The position numbers and the translations under genes were made by a program. The notes under the pieces are model-generated. The model was not told the origin of the DNA and did not search any database. It saw nothing but the letters and a program-made list of their open reading frames with translations. From assembly GCA_000697335.1 (NCBI GenBank), contig JNEM01011525.1, positions 1 through 17,720 on the forward strand: a stretch of 17,720 bases of DNA, read 5' to 3'. Below, in pieces: positions 1 to 10,017 of this stretch. Source of the stretch: Conidiobolus incongruus B7586. Taxonomy: Eukaryota; Entomophthoromycota; Entomophthoromycetes; Entomophthorales; Conidiobolaceae. Positions within the stretch are counted from its first letter, which is position 1. Every line of letters begins with the position of its first letter.

Positions 1-430
1 TGAATTTTTTAATAATAATAAAATTTATATTATTTTTTTAAACATAAGTGTTTTTAATTGGTATTCTTAATATAATTTAAGAAAACTTATTATTTTTTAT
101 AATAATTACAAAATATATTAATTTAAAGCTATAAAAAACTTTCTAATTAAAAATAACTAGATAAAACTACCACATCTAGTATATTTTTTAGACTATAACT
201 TATATAATAATAATTGCTTTAGGTAATTTAAAAAACCAATTTATAAGAAAGAAAATTTCAACAAAAAAATTTAATTAATTTATAAAATATTAAATTTTAG
301 TTTTTAATAAAAAGAATTATTTTTTTTAATATTAAAAGTTTAAAAATATAATAAAAAGCTATTAATAATAAAAAAAACTATTAAATTTATAATATATATT
401 TATTTTTAATTACAAAAAATTCCTATTATT
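1..430 (+). repeat. Diverged direct repeat, copy 1 (left)
   Basis: This stretch aligns in the same orientation with about 13205-13630. The offset stays at 13196-13203 bp along the alignment. Shared blocks include a 15-bp identity (194-208 with 13395-13409) and the segment 241-310 against 13441-13510, which I count at about 70% identity with almost no gaps. Several differences are C-to-T or G-to-A changes that make this copy the more AT-rich one. The copy may begin before the window. I see no coding frame in it, and it probably descends from an old dispersed element of unknown class. Confidence 0.55.
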
Positions 431-1897
431 TAAATTACAAAGTAAAATTAATATAAAATGTTTTGATAATTATTATATAAATTATATATAATTAAATTTA
501 AAATTTTTAATATAAAATATTCTGATAAAAAAATAGCTAAAAATAAATATAAGAATATAATTTCAAAATTTCAATAAACTTATATATTTTCTGAATAAAT
601 CTATATTATAGCTAATAATATATCTGAAAAATCAAGAATTAAAAAATGAGCCATTTTTTTCAAATTAATTAGTAAATTCAGATATTAATATATAAATAGG
701 TCAATAAATGACAGAATAATTGATATTTATAAAAAAATAAACCTAGAATTTCAAGATCTTTCATCTTTATAATTTTATTATAATATTAATTTAAGCTTAG
801 ATTATATATAAAATTGTATATATTTCTGTTGAAATAATGGAAAATTATAACAAATTATATATATTAGATAATATATATAATTATTAAAATTATAATTCGT
901 TAATTATTAACTTTAAGAAAATAAAATATTAAAATAATTTATTATTAATATAGTAAATCTTTAATATTATATATATATTATATTCACAATCAATTAGTAA
1001 TAATCCAAAATATATTAATTATTTATTTTTCAATATATCAAGAATGTTAGAAATTATATAATAATTATGCTTAAAATAATTTTTTAAATGCTACTCTTTG
1101 AAACAATGTTGCCATGGTTGATTGTATGATTTATCCAATTAGTATAATATTTAAATAATTAAATCATAAAATAATATATCGATTTAATATACAAAGAGGT
1201 ACAATGTTAGAGATTATCAAGAATATATTAATAAAAAATCTAGTACACATTGAAAGCTCCAATTATAATTCTAGAAATAAATCATATTTAATATATCATA
1301 AAAATATTTTACATTTCATAATAAACTCTAAACAAATCAGTTATAAATATTTTATAATTTCACTATACTGTCTGAGAAAATTGATATATGCCATCCGAAT
1401 AACCATATATTAAAAATTTTTTTATATTATATAAAAATATTTATGGATTTTTTCGAAACATATAATTAACATATTGTTGATTGAAACTATATGAATATTT
1501 TTTTTCTAACTATCGTGAATAAATTATTTTTAAATTGATTATATTTCAATCAATGTCTTATTTGATATTTTGACCTACTCTATTATAAATACATTTTAAA
1601 TTTTTATATATCATGAATATTTTATGATTTTTAAAGTAATTACATATTAAATATTGAGAAAATAAAATATAAGCAACATATATATTTATGAATATTACAT
1701 TCTCTATTATTTTCAAAATATGTATCACATTTAATTTTTCAAGATGAAAAAAGTTTTAGCTCATAAAACACAGTATATTCTGCTATACCATTACAAAATT
1801 CTAAGAATGTTTAATTGGCTGAATGAACAAAATAATCCAATAAAAAAGTAGCTATTCAATTCTTTACTTCAATTGAATAGATAAGCTCATTAAGCAC
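431..1897. other. AT-rich spacer without a supportable gene
   Basis: Composition is extremely AT-rich up to about 1080 and then moderates. The longest open frame (1204-1413, 69 codons) reads as low-complexity Ile/Lys/Asn/Tyr and is not convincing. A 35-codon ORF at 1744-1851 is within chance expectation. I see no tRNA, promoter-gene pair or spliced gene here. Confidence 0.5.
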
Positions 1898-2243
1898 TGT
1901 CACGGGCCGGAGGACCCGTTCGTCCTTAACAATTCAATTCATTCGAGAACCCCGTCACAGATCCACCTGCAACGTGACCACAAAATACACCCAAGCAATG
2001 CAATCAATCGTTCCATCCGACTTACGGTTAGTACGCTGGGAAGACTCGTCAAGCAAGCTATAAATATGCCGGCTACAGCCAAGTTATCACGTCGGTCCTC
2101 TTCCTAGGGTACAGCCCAATAATCCAGGTTAAACAATAAATTACCCATTTTATATCACCCAACAGGTGCCGTCCCGGAAGACGACAATTTACTTAAAAGT
2201 TATTGGACACTTGACTTCCCAGCCAGTGTCAGTACACCTCACA
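1898..2243 (+). mobile_element. GC-rich island resembling a solo LTR (fossil retroelement end)
   Basis: A stretch of roughly 45% G+C stands alone in about 20% G+C DNA. It begins TGTCACGG and can be ended at ...CCTCACA, giving imperfect TG...CA termini over about 346 bp. Inside are a TATAAATA at 2059-2066 and an AATAAA at 2135-2140, in the order expected of promoter and poly(A) signal in an LTR. A TGG lies 2 bp after the proposed end, where a primer-binding site would start, but no internal element region follows. I found no clear target-site duplication, so the 3' limit is uncertain; similar non-AT-rich sequence runs to about 2280. The family cannot be fixed from an LTR alone. Ty3/Gypsy is a guess. 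Confidence 0.4.
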
Positions 2244-2926
2244 ATTGGGTCAATTATTTTACTCAAAAGTGTCAATGTAGTTTTCAAATTTTCCTAAAGT
2301 TATTCAATACTATTCAATTCAATTTATAAACATATTTCACGATTTCATGTAATTTACATATTGAATTGAGAGTCCAAAAATACAAATATTAGTGGTTATT
2401 ATTTAACGTTAATGCCTTTTGAAGGTGGATAAATCAGATAATTGGATAAATAAAGCATATAAATAGTAATTAATGATCCAAAATAAATATTTAATTTTTG
2501 TGGAACTGAAAAAGGTACATATTTCCATTTAATTAAAATGTTCAATTAAATCAACTTATATATCAACTATTTAACATTTTCAAGTTTAATATCCATATAT
2601 TATAATAATCGAATACATTATGTTGAACTTCAATCATAGGATTATTAATATTGAGTCCAATGAATTAAAAAATTAATTGAATAATTAAATATAATTTGAC
2701 CCAATTTTTAATTACTTAATATGGGAAACTATTTGATTTTTTATATTAAAATATATTAAGCGTGAAGATTAATTTATTTTATATATAAATCGAATAGAAT
2801 TTGAGAGCATATTATAACTAAAATATCAAAATTATTAATAAAGTATTTCATTTTTTAAGATTTGGAAATAATTTAGTATATACTAACAATTATATAAAAT
2901 AATAGAAGGTGTTAAAGTGAATATAA

Positions 2927-3064
2927 ATGAATTTAAATATTTCGCTTATTTCTGGTAATTTTGATCAAGTATTGAATGAAACTAGTGAATTGTTATGGAA
3001 AGTTTCGGGCGATGTAAATATAGTAAAAGCAGGTGATAGATGGATTAATATATTAAACATTTAA
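2927..3064 (+). pseudogene. Short coding-like ORF, possible gene relic (45 aa)
   Basis: An ATG-to-TAA frame of 45 codons reads as a mixed-composition peptide with segments such as NETSELLWKVSGDVN, unlike the Ile/Lys/Asn-only translations of the surrounding DNA. A TACTAAC (2881-2887) followed by AATAATAG (to 2905) just upstream resembles a branch site and 3' splice site, so this could be part of an exon. The frame is closed upstream by stops, however. A TATAAAA also lies at 2893-2899. I do not recognise the product. It may be an exon remnant, a small gene, or chance. Confidence 0.2.
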
Positions 3065-3460
3065 TTATAAATACTGGAAATAGTAATAATATAAAATATT
3101 GAAATAAAATATTATAATTACAAATATTCAATATTAAAACTACAGGTCATTTGATATTTTTAATATATTTCTCTCTATATTACTGTTTTCAAAAACACTA
3201 CATGAACACAAAATTATGAGGTGTAAACTGCTTCGAATATAAAGTAATTATACTAATAATTTTCAATATAAACTTCATTGACTTTTTCGTATAAAGAGGA
3301 ATCTAGTACTAGAATATTTATATGAAAAATACTTGAAATATTAATTTGGTAAATTTGTTACAAATACATATTCAGAAAGGTATCTTATATATTTTTTAAT
3401 AACCTATTTTTATAACATTTAGGCAAGGTAATTTGAAGCTCTGGATTTCAAACGAAAATA

Positions 3461-3541
3461 ATGGAGAACAGGCCATATTGGCAATTAGGTTGCTTATTTA
3501 TTATTTCATTGTGTTTAATTAATTTAGAATTTGCGAGCTAG
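3461..3541 (+). pseudogene. Signal-peptide-like mini-ORF (26 aa), possible relic of a secreted-protein gene
   Basis: An ATG opens a 26-codon frame whose middle is a hydrophobic stretch (LGCLFIISLCLINL) followed by EFAS and a stop. This is the layout of a signal peptide. A TATAA at 3411-3415 lies 50 bp upstream, the same spacing seen at the three well-supported plus-strand genes here. No mature-protein frame follows. It could be the 5' end of a decayed host gene, or a coincidence in AT-rich DNA. Confidence 0.2.
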
Positions 3542-4900
3542 GATTAAAATTTGAGAGATGTATAATAAAGAGTATTAAGTAACTTGATTTTAAACTAATT
3601 TAAACTAATGATGGATACAGCAAATATTTTAAATAAGAATATATTTTATTAAATATTACAAATTGATGAAAAATTACTTGAAATATTGACAACTTATTGA
3701 ATTGTAAATATCTTTCAGAATTAAAACAGGTTATATCTTCCTAGTTTGGAAATTTTTTAAATGACGGAATTGATCATAAGATCCAATCGAACAAAAATTT
3801 TTCAAATTTAGTTTTAATACTTAGTAAACTGCAAGCACAACCGTTATGTTGTGTCAATAATACTTTTTATGACTTTTCTCATTAATCATAATTCAATCTG
3901 AAAACTACTGATAAATTTTTTTAGTTCGATAAAAAGTAATATCTATATATTTCAATTTTCTATTAATATCAATAATCAATATGTAAAAAATATATTATAA
4001 TAAATTTATTTAAAAGAAATTTATAAATCATAATCAACTATTTGAATATAGTATATTGATTTTGTATAACTAAAACATAATAAATTAAACACTTTAATTG
4101 ACTCTTCTGTGTACATTCTTTTAATAAACAGAACTTGGAGGATAGAATTATCAACATGAAATAATATATTATTTTGAGTCTCATTGGCTTAACTGAAGTT
4201 ATTAGAATGTCCAATATATAACCAATTTGTATAAAATACGATTCAAAAATAAGATTTTCTAGTTTTTAAGAAGCTACATGAAGACATTCAGGATATTTAG
4301 AAAATATTGGTTATTCAATCATTTTTTTAACTGATGATATATTGAAAAATCAGTATTTATTCGTGCTTTTATATTCAATTCATTGAAGTTGCAATTGAAA
4401 CCTTGAATTTAAATATTTCTGTTCTAAAATATATATGTCATTTTCAATTGATTATTTGTATATAATATAATCATTAATCGATTTACGAGTTTCAAGTTAT
4501 ATAAAAACGTTTAATCAACTTTTAAATATATTAATTGCTTGCATCTAATATCAATAGATTCGCTAAAATATATCTCTAATTCATTAAATTGCTATATTAA
4601 ATAAATGAATTTTGAAATTTGAATTATCCTTAATAAGGTAATCTATTTGAAAAAATTACCAAAATAGTAATATTATCATAACAAATCAGGTTAAGTAATT
4701 AATTTGACATTATTTGGGTCATGCAATTACAAATAAAAAAAGTAATTCGGTGTAAAACAGGGAATTGATACCTCAAGATTTTTCAAAATAATAATTTAAA
4801 GATCCAATGTTCCACACTATGATCAAGCAATAATAAAAAAAAATCCGCAAAGTTGACCTAAAGTGGAAATTCATCGATAAATTCTATCCATTGTGAAGAG

Positions 4901-4907
4901 TATAAAA
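4901..4907 (+). promoter_or_regulatory. TATA box of the first receptor gene
   Basis: TATAAAA, followed by GGG, lies 66 bp before the ATG at 4967. It is the best core-promoter match in the upstream region and implies a short 5' leader of about 30-40 nt. Confidence 0.55.
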
Positions 4908-4966
4908 GGGAAATAGTGGTTATTTGTATTAATTATTTTTCAACTTGAAGTTTTAATTCCACCAGA

Positions 4967-5923
4967 ATGAGTATGTCACTAACCAATCCTTTAATAACGG
5001 TTGTGACAGAGAGTGTCATGTTTTCCATCTCTTTAACAGGCCTACTCTTCAACGGTTTGGTCCTCTACATCATGTTTTTTCGCCACAAGTCCAAGGAGAT
5101 TGATATTTGGTTTATGACTTATATAGCTATCTGGGATATCTTACTAGCCACTACTTTAATCTCCAGTCAAATTTCTAAAATGGTTACCTTTCATGAGATT
5201 ATCTTTAATAGTGATTTATTTTGTCAAATTTCTGGTATGTTTGATATAATGTTGCTATGTACTTCGATTGATGGCGTGGGTGTTTTATCTTTGATTAGAG
5301 CTTTAGCCATTGTTAAAAATATCACCATTAAGTCGATTTATTGGTACTTGTTAATGACTTCTATCCTAATTGGTAATGTAATATTAAGTGCGTTTGGAGT
5401 GGTAAATAGAGTATTTCGTGTCATGCCTTCCCAGGCCTATTGTCAACCGAGTTTTAGAAGGAATTCATATTCCAAAGTTTATAGTATTATAATCATTGGA
5501 AAAATGCTCCTTATGCTTCTTGTACTAATAGTTTCATATATTTGTATTACAGTTAAATATTGTTTCTTGTTAAGAGACATGCACGAACCCAAAGATTCTA
5601 CCAGCGATCTTTTAGCTGGTAAGAAGCCTTTACACGTAATGCAGAGGGCAGTTATACGAAAGTTATTTGGATTAATCTTCATGTATATGCTATGCTTTGT
5701 ACCAGAAATTGTAACTTTGATCTATAATATATCGACGAAAACTGAGCGTCAAGCTATACCCGATGCTATTTCAGGTTGTGCTATCAATTTTACAATGGTA
5801 ATTAATTCCGTGTTCGTTTTATTCTACCACGAAGAAACTCGACGTATATTGGTGAATTTATTACCTATTTGGATGCATCACAGCCGTTTGAGCGTTGATG
5901 CATATAATATGGATAACCACTGA
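4967..5923 (+). CDS. Class-A (rhodopsin-like) seven-helix GPCR-like protein 1
   Basis: Predicted integral membrane receptor of 318 residues from one uninterrupted frame. Seven hydrophobic segments lie at about 14-36, 47-69, 83-116, 122-145, 172-199, 230-254 and 264-288. Class-A landmarks are visible: N29 in helix 1 (N1.50), A54-x-x-D57 in helix 2 (D2.50), C86 at the start of helix 3 with C159 in the second outer loop (the usual disulfide pair), W126 in helix 4, CFVP at 243-246 in helix 6 (compare CWxP), and NSVFV at 280-284 where NPxxY is expected. R111 lies exactly 25 residues after C86, the place of R3.50, but the neighbouring D/E is isoleucine (LIR replaces DRY). Position 7.43 is N274 rather than lysine, so it should not bind retinal. 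The tail has a helix-8-like HEETRRILVNLL. The ligand and G protein are unknown. Its closest relative in the window is the gene at 10018. Confidence 0.85.
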   Translation: MSMSLTNPLITVVTESVMFSISLTGLLFNGLVLYIMFFRHKSKEIDIWFMTYIAIWDILLATTLISSQISKMVTFHEIIFNSDLFCQISGMFDIMLLCTSIDGVGVLSLIRALAIVKNITIKSIYWYLLMTSILIGNVILSAFGVVNRVFRVMPSQAYCQPSFRRNSYSKVYSIIIIGKMLLMLLVLIVSYICITVKYCFLLRDMHEPKDSTSDLLAGKKPLHVMQRAVIRKLFGLIFMYMLCFVPEIVTLIYNISTKTERQAIPDAISGCAINFTMVINSVFVLFYHEETRRILVNLLPIWMHHSRLSVDAYNMDNH

Positions 5924-5992
5924 TGTAATTACTTATTTAATATCAAATTTAATCATCTACAAACTTGTATATTGTTGACAATACTAATAATT

Positions 5993-5998
5993 AATAAA
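5993..5998 (+). terminator. Poly(A) signal of the first receptor gene
   Basis: AATAAA lies 70 bp after the stop codon, within an AT-rich 3' flank. Confidence 0.4.
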
Positions 5999-6033
5999 AT
6001 AAATTTTTACTACTAAAATAATATATTGAAATA

Positions 6034-6049
6034 TTGAATATTTATTCAA
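6034..6049. repeat. 16-bp dyad TTGAATA-TT-TATTCAA, copy 1
   Basis: Perfect 7-bp arms with a 2-bp spacer. The identical 16-mer recurs at 7872-7887. This copy lies about 110 bp after the receptor stop. Its function is unknown, and chance is possible at this base composition. Confidence 0.35.
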
Positions 6050-7565
6050 GTAAACTATATTATTCTATAATTTATTGTGAATTTACCGATAAATCGTTGT
6101 ATGCAAAATTAAGGTTCTATGTGGTTTATCATAAATATTTTTAATTTCGACAGGTGTCAACCAAATATTAAAATGATGATTTAAGCACCATTATTCCTTA
6201 CAAGTTTTTACGAGAATTTCCAAATGAACTAGGGATTGTAATATTGAATTGCAAGTTATTTTGAAAACAACAAAATTGTAATAATTTAAAGTGTAGGTAT
6301 TAAGAGAATATAATATTTAGATATAAAAATATTATAGTGCAGTGTCGATAGCTTGATATATTTATGATTAATGCTTAATTATATTGAATTATGCAGTAGC
6401 ATCATTTGATGGTTTTAACATTTTTCGAATTATGCAGAGAACTTTGGAAAATTTAGTAAATAATGTGTAGTTGAAAATAAGTAAAAACATGATTTAGAAT
6501 AGATATTAGATATTGGAAACATTCCTCTGTAACTTGATATATATCTTCAAAAACTTAGTTATTTGTTATACTTTTTATTATTAAATAATTTGATTACTTT
6601 ATTAACTTTGATATTGATTCTTAATATCTGTGATTGTTTAATAATATAATCACCAGGAAAATGTAATATAAGTGATTAATAAAAAGTTACTAATTTATTA
6701 AAAATAACTATAAACTTAACGAATTTCTGCCCAATAATATGGCCATCAAACATTATTTAGAAATATAATCAATAGTTTGGGCAAATTTCTCAGTTCAAGT
6801 TCATAATTTCTCCAAGAAATATTTTACATTTTTAACAATGTTTTTCATCAATTAATGGGTTTTAACATTATCATAACCATTAATAGATTTCATATTAAAT
6901 TATTTTATATACTTGCATAACTTTATAATTTTTTAAATAGTTAATACATATAGTATTGTTAAATGTGAGTATATTTATTTTATAATTTATACAATGATTA
7001 GTTAATAAATAAATTTCAAATTCGTTGTTCTGAAAGGTTTAGGAATTTTGTTAATGAGTATTTATTAAAATTTCTAAATCAATTTATATATATTAGATTA
7101 GTATTATGAATTGGGAAATTCTTAGAAATATTGATAATTTTATCTTGGATACAATGCTAAATTTAGTAATCATAGCTTATTTATAAACATCTGAAACAAA
7201 TACATAGTGTTTAATCAAGTTCGATTAGATTTATTGTCAATTATTTTTAAAAATAGTAATTAAAATTATTCAATAAAACTTTTAATACTATATTTCAGAC
7301 AATAATATTGCCACTAAGAAATTTATGATGAATTAGGTGCCCTGAAGCAATTTCAGTTCTTAGTAGGTTCGCAAACAAACTTCTCCCTTCTTCAGAACTC
7401 ATCCAACATCACACAATATTTTTTCCAATTGCTATTTATTGACTTTATAATCTATCTAGTCAATATCCATTAATAATCGCAAATTTAAGAATTACACTCA
7501 CTAAGTGAAAATGCCAAAATCACACTTCCAATGATTAAATAGTAAATGCTATTGTACATATTAGT

Positions 7566-7875
7566 ATGAAACATTTAGAGGATCTTAATAATGCCAGTAA
7601 TTTTCCTATACATGAAAATACCCGCGATTCTCATATATTGAATTGGGCGGATTTTGGAAGGTAAAGAGTGGGAATTTTGACAGCATGATTTAGAATTTCT
7701 GGTGACTAGCATTACTTTGCTATACTTTGAAAAAATGATTATTTCTTGTAAAACAGGATTTGATAGCTCGAATATATATAAAATAATTCTCCATATTTTT
7801 TATAATGCTTCCAATACGTATGTACAATCTATTAATAAACATTTAAAAAATTTTATATTGATTAATTTATTTTGA
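7566..7875 (+). CDS. Possible small two-exon gene of unknown function (86 aa)
   Basis: I do not recognise this protein. A frame starting at the ATG of 7566 gives 31 residues of mixed, coding-like composition (including HENTRDSHILNWADFG) and runs into GGAAG|GTAAAG, a good 5' splice site after 7660. A 49-bp intron ending GACTAG at 7709 would keep the frame open through 7710-7875 to a TGA, adding 55 codons. That intron size is close to the 53-68 bp introns of the chaperonin gene, and a TTGACA lies about 30 bp before the 3' end as a possible branch site. An in-frame stop at 7536-7538 closes the frame upstream, and no clear TATA box lies at the usual spacing. The second exon is AT-rich and its product has no recognisable motif. 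It may be a relic rather than an active gene. Confidence 0.25.
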
Positions 7876-7887
7876 ATATTTATTCAA
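7872..7887. repeat. 16-bp dyad TTGAATA-TT-TATTCAA, copy 2
   Basis: Identical to 6034-6049. It overlaps the stop codon of the candidate small gene. Confidence 0.35.
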
Positions 7888-8720
7888 TGATTTATTTTAA
7901 TATCAGATACTAAGATTTCTATCATTAGAATTATAGATTCAAATATTTTCTAGTTATAGCAAAATAATTGTTGAAGAATCAATATATTGGGCTTTATATC
8001 ATTTTTTGATATCATTTATAAATATTAAGGGTAGCTATAGGTGAATAATATTTTATTACACATCCAGTATTCTGTTAAATAATAATTGTTTGAAAGGTAT
8101 AAGGATTTCTATTATTATAATAAGAAATAATTTACATATTGTGATTTTAATCATTGGATATAAAATAAATAAATAATAAATAACATATATCATGAATGAT
8201 CAATTTTACAGATGAAAAATTTCTAATTATTAACCTTTTTAATTTCGTTCATTTATTCCTACAACAATTAATTACAATACCAATGTTTTACTTCCCCTTT
8301 ATCAAATTAATAATTATTATATTGGATTAGTTAGAATATGTAATATGCAATCTATTTTCACTTCAATAATATCCCTATATACTTGAAAGTTCTTAATTTG
8401 AAAGATTTTATTTTAAATTGAAGTGTTTTATGTAAGTTGTGACATCATGTTAATAATACTGTTTTTATAAACGCTTGACTATTACTGTTTGATAAAATAG
8501 TAGTAAAGGCAAATTTGGCTATATTTAATTGGTAATCTATTGTCAAATATTGGATAAATTTTGATTCTAATTAAATATAATAATTTCAACTTAAATACTT
8601 GAATTTATTTTTATATTATATAAAAGATTTTCAACTATTCAACTTTATAATTAATTTAATGTATGATTCTTAGATAAAAAGAATATTTTTATTAGATCAC
8701 AATTTGAAAACATCATTCAA

Positions 8721-8740
8721 AATTTGAAAATTTTCAAATT
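8721..8740. repeat. Perfect 20-bp palindrome
   Basis: AATTTGAAAA is followed directly by its reverse complement, TTTTCAAATT, with no spacer. It lies in a region with many AATTTGAAA/TTTCAAATT words and far from any gene. Confidence 0.6.
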
Positions 8741-9751
8741 CAAAACCGTATTTTCGAGATTTAAGTAATGGAATTTATATTTTTAACCTGAAATTTGTAA
8801 CTAGTTTGATGGGTATAATTTCAATATGCTTACAAATATTTGCAAATTCGAAATTCTTATAAATATCGTACGAAATTAGTTCTGAAAATTTAAACTCATT
8901 CCATAGTTATTATCAAATCAAGTGATTTTTTTTCAAATTTCAAATTTATAATACTGCAATTTTAAAGGGCATAAATATGATTACAAATCATTTAGAATAT
9001 ATAAGAAAATTTGAATTTTTAAATAAAAATCTGATATAAGAATAACAATACAGATTTTGAAATAACATTTTCTAATATAAATCTTATTAAATTATATTTT
9101 ACAAAAATTTCAATAACCATAAAAGATTATTTGTTTAAAATTTGAAATTATTAAGAAATATTAATAATCCACTTATTTCATTGAATATTCAAAAAATATC
9201 CTAAATTAAATTATTTAATGATTTTTCATTGGTATCACAATTATAATCAACCTTGTTTTCAACCATAATATTAAAATACCTTCATGGTACGCGCTTTATT
9301 CGATTATTTGTATGATAAATAGTATTAACGAATAATTTGCGAATTACTTATAGTCAACTAATTCACTATTTTTAGTTAATGTCTATTTTGATAGAATCAA
9401 AGTTACTGTGTTTTACACTTCAAAATAATGCAAATATCTTATTACCCAATAATGATATGAGTGATAAGATTTTATTATAAACAAAAAAAATTAAACTTAA
9501 AATTATTTATAATAATTTCAAAATTTGAATATATCAATCTTTAAGTAATTGTATTTGATTATGATTCAGATTGTACACCAGACTATCACGAAAAACGCTA
9601 AATTATACAGCCAAAAACAAACTAACTTTAACAAGTAATCGATCATGTCTACAATTATCAAAACAGATTCCAGATTTCTGAATTAACTGGCCAATAGAAG
9701 AGTACCTTAAAAATATAACCCATACTAATTTAATAAGAAAAGATGTGGAGA

Positions 9752-9778
9752 GATTCATTTCGAAGCGAATCCTGCTTC
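9752..9778. promoter_or_regulatory. Overlapping dyads upstream of the second receptor gene
   Basis: A 20-bp imperfect palindrome centred on TTCGAA (9752-9771; 16 of 20 positions symmetrical) overlaps a second dyad, GAAGC(N7)GCTTC (9762-9778). The TTC and GAA triplets recall heat-shock-factor sites, but their order and spacing are not canonical. It lies about 240 bp before the ATG and may be a protein-binding site. Confidence 0.25.
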
Positions 9779-9919
9779 AATATTTACAACTCCTCCTGAT
9801 AATTTGCGCCAAATTTATGTAAAAACAAAAAATTTCTTGAGTAATATGCATACCATAATTAAATGTAGGTACAGCAGATAATCATTTGATAAATTAGCGG
9901 TTAAAATTAATTCTCTTTG

Positions 9920-9937
9920 AGGGTGATGTAATACCCT
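9920..9937. promoter_or_regulatory. AGGGT(N8)ACCCT dyad with TGATGTAAT centre
   Basis: Perfect 5-bp arms flank an 8-bp spacer. The inner TGATGTAAT resembles a bZIP half-site. It lies about 80 bp before the ATG and 23 bp before the TATA box, a plausible operator position. Confidence 0.3.
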
Positions 9938-9959
9938 AAAGGTTATTAGTTTGAAATAC

Positions 9960-9966
9960 TATAAAT
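9960..9966 (+). promoter_or_regulatory. TATA box of the second receptor gene
   Basis: TATAAAT lies 58 bp before the ATG at 10018, in the same position class as the TATA boxes at 4901 and 11204. Confidence 0.45.
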
Positions 9967-10017
9967 GATTGAGATGGACCAAATTGATAGCATACATAAG
10001 ATATTTCTCAAAACAAT

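Larger units (their letters stand above)
2244..4900. other. Long AT-rich intergenic region
   Basis: No gene can be supported with confidence in these 2.6 kb. Two short ORFs with coding-like content (2927-3064 and 3461-3541) are listed separately as possible relics. The rest is AT-rich with stops in every frame. The last few hundred bases presumably hold the promoter region of the receptor gene at 4967. Confidence 0.5.
5999..9900. other. About 3.9 kb AT-rich intergenic region
   Basis: No well-supported gene lies between the two receptor genes. The only coding-like candidate is the small two-exon model at 7566-7875, listed separately. The region has slightly more GC near 7320-7720 and 9560-9800. 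It also holds several palindromes and a cluster of TTTGAAA-type words between 8700 and 9200. No tRNA or other RNA gene is visible. Confidence 0.5.

Noticed and set aside
1204-1413. 69-codon plus-strand ORF
   Set aside because: The translation is low-complexity Ile/Lys/Asn/Tyr/Ser typical of random AT-rich DNA. It has no motif, promoter or splice support.
1744-1851. 35-codon ORF with fairly mixed residues
   Set aside because: A frame this long is expected several times by chance across six frames of a window this size, and no supporting signal was found.
1898-2243. tRNA or other structured RNA gene in the GC-rich island
   Set aside because: I found no paired A and B box with a cloverleaf. 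The TATA and AATAAA order fits an LTR better.
6729-6782. GCCCAA...TTGGGC inverted repeat
   Set aside because: The arms are only 6 bp perfect with a bulged extension and a 42-bp loop. No target-site duplication or gene is associated, so it is not distinguishable from chance.
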